Part shown: one piece after another, positions 62,800 to 64,000 of the stretch | How positions within the stretch are numbered: the first letter of the stretch is position 1 | How the letters are laid out: the number at the start of each line of letters is the position of its first letter | Source: Tulasnella sp. 424 | Taxonomy: Eukaryota > Basidiomycota > Agaricomycetes > Cantharellales > Tulasnellaceae | NCBI GenBank assembly: GCA_019633425.1 | Contig: WSUB01000069.1 | Location: 124,001-188,000 of the forward strand | DNA: 64,000 bases | Reading direction: 5' to 3' | The notes under the pieces: model-generated | What the model saw: only the letters and a program-made list of their open reading frames with translations | What the model was told of the DNA's origin: nothing | Databases searched by the model: none | Made by a program: the position numbers and the translations under genes

Positions 62800-64000
62800 T
62801 CACAAAGCAGCAGCCGTCCCGATCTTGCCCGCAGCGAGAAGCGCATAGCGGGCAACTAAGACATCGAAAATCAAGCCGCAAGATGAGAGAGAGAGAGAAA
62901 GACGGGCTGGTTTCCGTTGTCGCTATTGTCGTGCCTGTGACGAGAGAACGAGGGAGCCGCGTGTTAGAAATAAACAAAGAAAGTCGAAACAAAGCAGGAA
63001 CGCGCCATTACTCACCTTCGAGCCGCTGCGTGCGATCTTGGAGCGGTTTGCACGCTCTCAGTCAAGAAAAGGGCGGGGAAGGGGGGAGAAGGGGGAGAAT
63101 TGGAGAAAGGAGAAGAGATGACGAGAAAGGAAAACAACAAGAACGGGAGAGAGAGAGAAAGAAGAAAGAAACTTCGTCCATCCACACCTACTACAGAACG
63201 CTCAAATAGCTCCCCAACGCACAGCTCGACTCGGTAGGTCAGCGCAATCATCTTCCCCGTCCAGTCCATATTTCATCCCCGACCACTCGCCTTCACCCCC
63301 TACCCTCGCTTCTCTAACACCTCCCCCTCGAGACAACAGCACCAACTTCAACTCGGCAAAGTCGAAGCTAGTACCGGCCCTCGGGAGGAAGGTCAGGGAA
63401 GGGTTGCAGGGACCTACCCACCTCGAATAAAGATCTTCGCGAGTGTGCGGCGAAGGGGTTGAGGTGGCGGCGGCGGTGGAAGTGGGTGAGGCTGTTGCTG
63501 GGCTTGAGGCGCAGCCGCCGGCAACACGACGATGAATGGAGGGTGGACTTGTGGGACGGGGCCAGTCGGAGGTCCAGCTGTGCCTACCACGGGAGGTACT
63601 CCAACCCCTACGACGGAGGGCTGAGCCTCGACGGACCAAGCCCGTCGTGGTGCAGCTGAGAGGAGGACCGGCCCCAGGAATGGGGCACGTGCCTCCTGGT
63701 CGTTCGCGACGCGCCCCCTCTTACTGGGCCCTGCGCTCCTCTCGTCCTCGTCGTTGGAAGCTCGCTTCCTTTTCGGGGTGGCACGCAATGGAGTGGGTGT
63801 GGTTGCTTCCTCCTTCGGGGTGTCGAACCGAGCAGGGGTCGACCGATTCCGCAGGTTCCGTACCCGCCTGGCTTTCTTGGCGGGGGACGCCCCTTCGACC
63901 TCGGAGGGAGCACGTTCGTCGTCGTCATCTTCGTCATCGGTCTCCGGCTCGACGCGCCGGCGCTTTCCTAAAGCTTTCTAGATACCCAAGAACCAAAAAC
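62800..64000 (-). CDS. Orphan disordered nuclear-type protein, unit 3 (5' end outside the window)
   Basis: 3' part of the third paralogue. Exon 4 runs from about 63979 to 63413 and encodes KALGKRRR with an acidic run, PAKKARRVRNLRN, ATPKRKRASND, GPSKRGRVAND, a Pro/Gln-rich stretch and LRRTLAKIFIRG. The donor is GTAGGT instead of GTAAGT. Then come the short exon near 63055-63015 and the tail VARYALLAAGKIGTAAAL ending at the TGA at 62800. No disruption in the visible part, although its amidohydrolase partner is dead. Confidence 0.6.

Larger units (their letters stand above)
59873..64000 (+). repeat. Segmental tandem repeat, unit 3 (runs off the window)
   Basis: Third direct copy, starting near 'cccattacctttctt'. 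It contains the amidohydrolase pseudogene and the 3' part of the third orphan gene. It lacks the MITE but has the 170-bp block found in unit 1. Confidence 0.88.

Overview
The window reads as nuclear DNA of a filamentous basidiomycete, probably an Agaricomycete that degrades plant matter. Genes carry many short introns (mostly 50-70 nt, GT...AG), intergenic gaps are short, and the products are fungal: a cellobiose dehydrogenase with a cytochrome domain, CBM1 proteins, an AreA-type GATA factor with two fingers, a GH18 chitinase-like protein, NmrA-like and DUF899 proteins. I rebuilt gene models by joining exons by eye. Splice sites are predictions; where all exon lengths sum to a multiple of three I say so.

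Layout. 0-11.2 kb: a tandem duplication of a membrane-anchored class 3 lipase (586-3314 and 7934-10658, period about 7.35 kb). Between the copies lie a disordered hypothetical protein (4021-5930) and what looks like the C-terminal remnant of a PIF1/Helitron-type helicase. 11.4-19.4 kb: cellobiose dehydrogenase (minus), an NmrA-like reductase (plus) and an F-box protein (minus). 19.4-22.5 kb: no gene seen. 22.5-25.4 kb: a tandem pair of DUF899 thioredoxin-like proteins. 26.5-28.2 kb: a tandem pair of very small secreted CBM1 proteins, each apparently containing a 3-nt exon. 29.1-32.1 kb: an IML2/TTC39-type TPR protein (minus). 32.1-37.2 kb: a long gene-free stretch ahead of a two-finger AreA-like GATA factor (37192-40825). 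42.8-45.5 kb: a secreted GH18-like protein with an atypical catalytic motif.

45.8-64 kb is a direct segmental triplication. Each unit carries a plus-strand membrane-anchored amidohydrolase (AH_3/YtcJ-like) facing, convergently, a minus-strand disordered, probably nuclear protein that I do not recognise. Units 1 and 2 look intact. Unit 3 has an amidohydrolase pseudogene (1.1 kb internal deletion, stop, frameshifts), and its orphan gene runs off the window. Unit 2 carries a 453-bp MITE-like element with 59-bp terminal inverted repeats at a TA site, which the sister units lack.

How the genes may work together. Cellobiose dehydrogenase, the CBM1 proteins and the lipases fit extracellular breakdown of plant material. 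The GATA factor fits nitrogen control. The most unusual points are four independent local duplications in 64 kb, the CBM1 genes with 3-nt exons, and the co-amplified pair of amidohydrolase and orphan protein.
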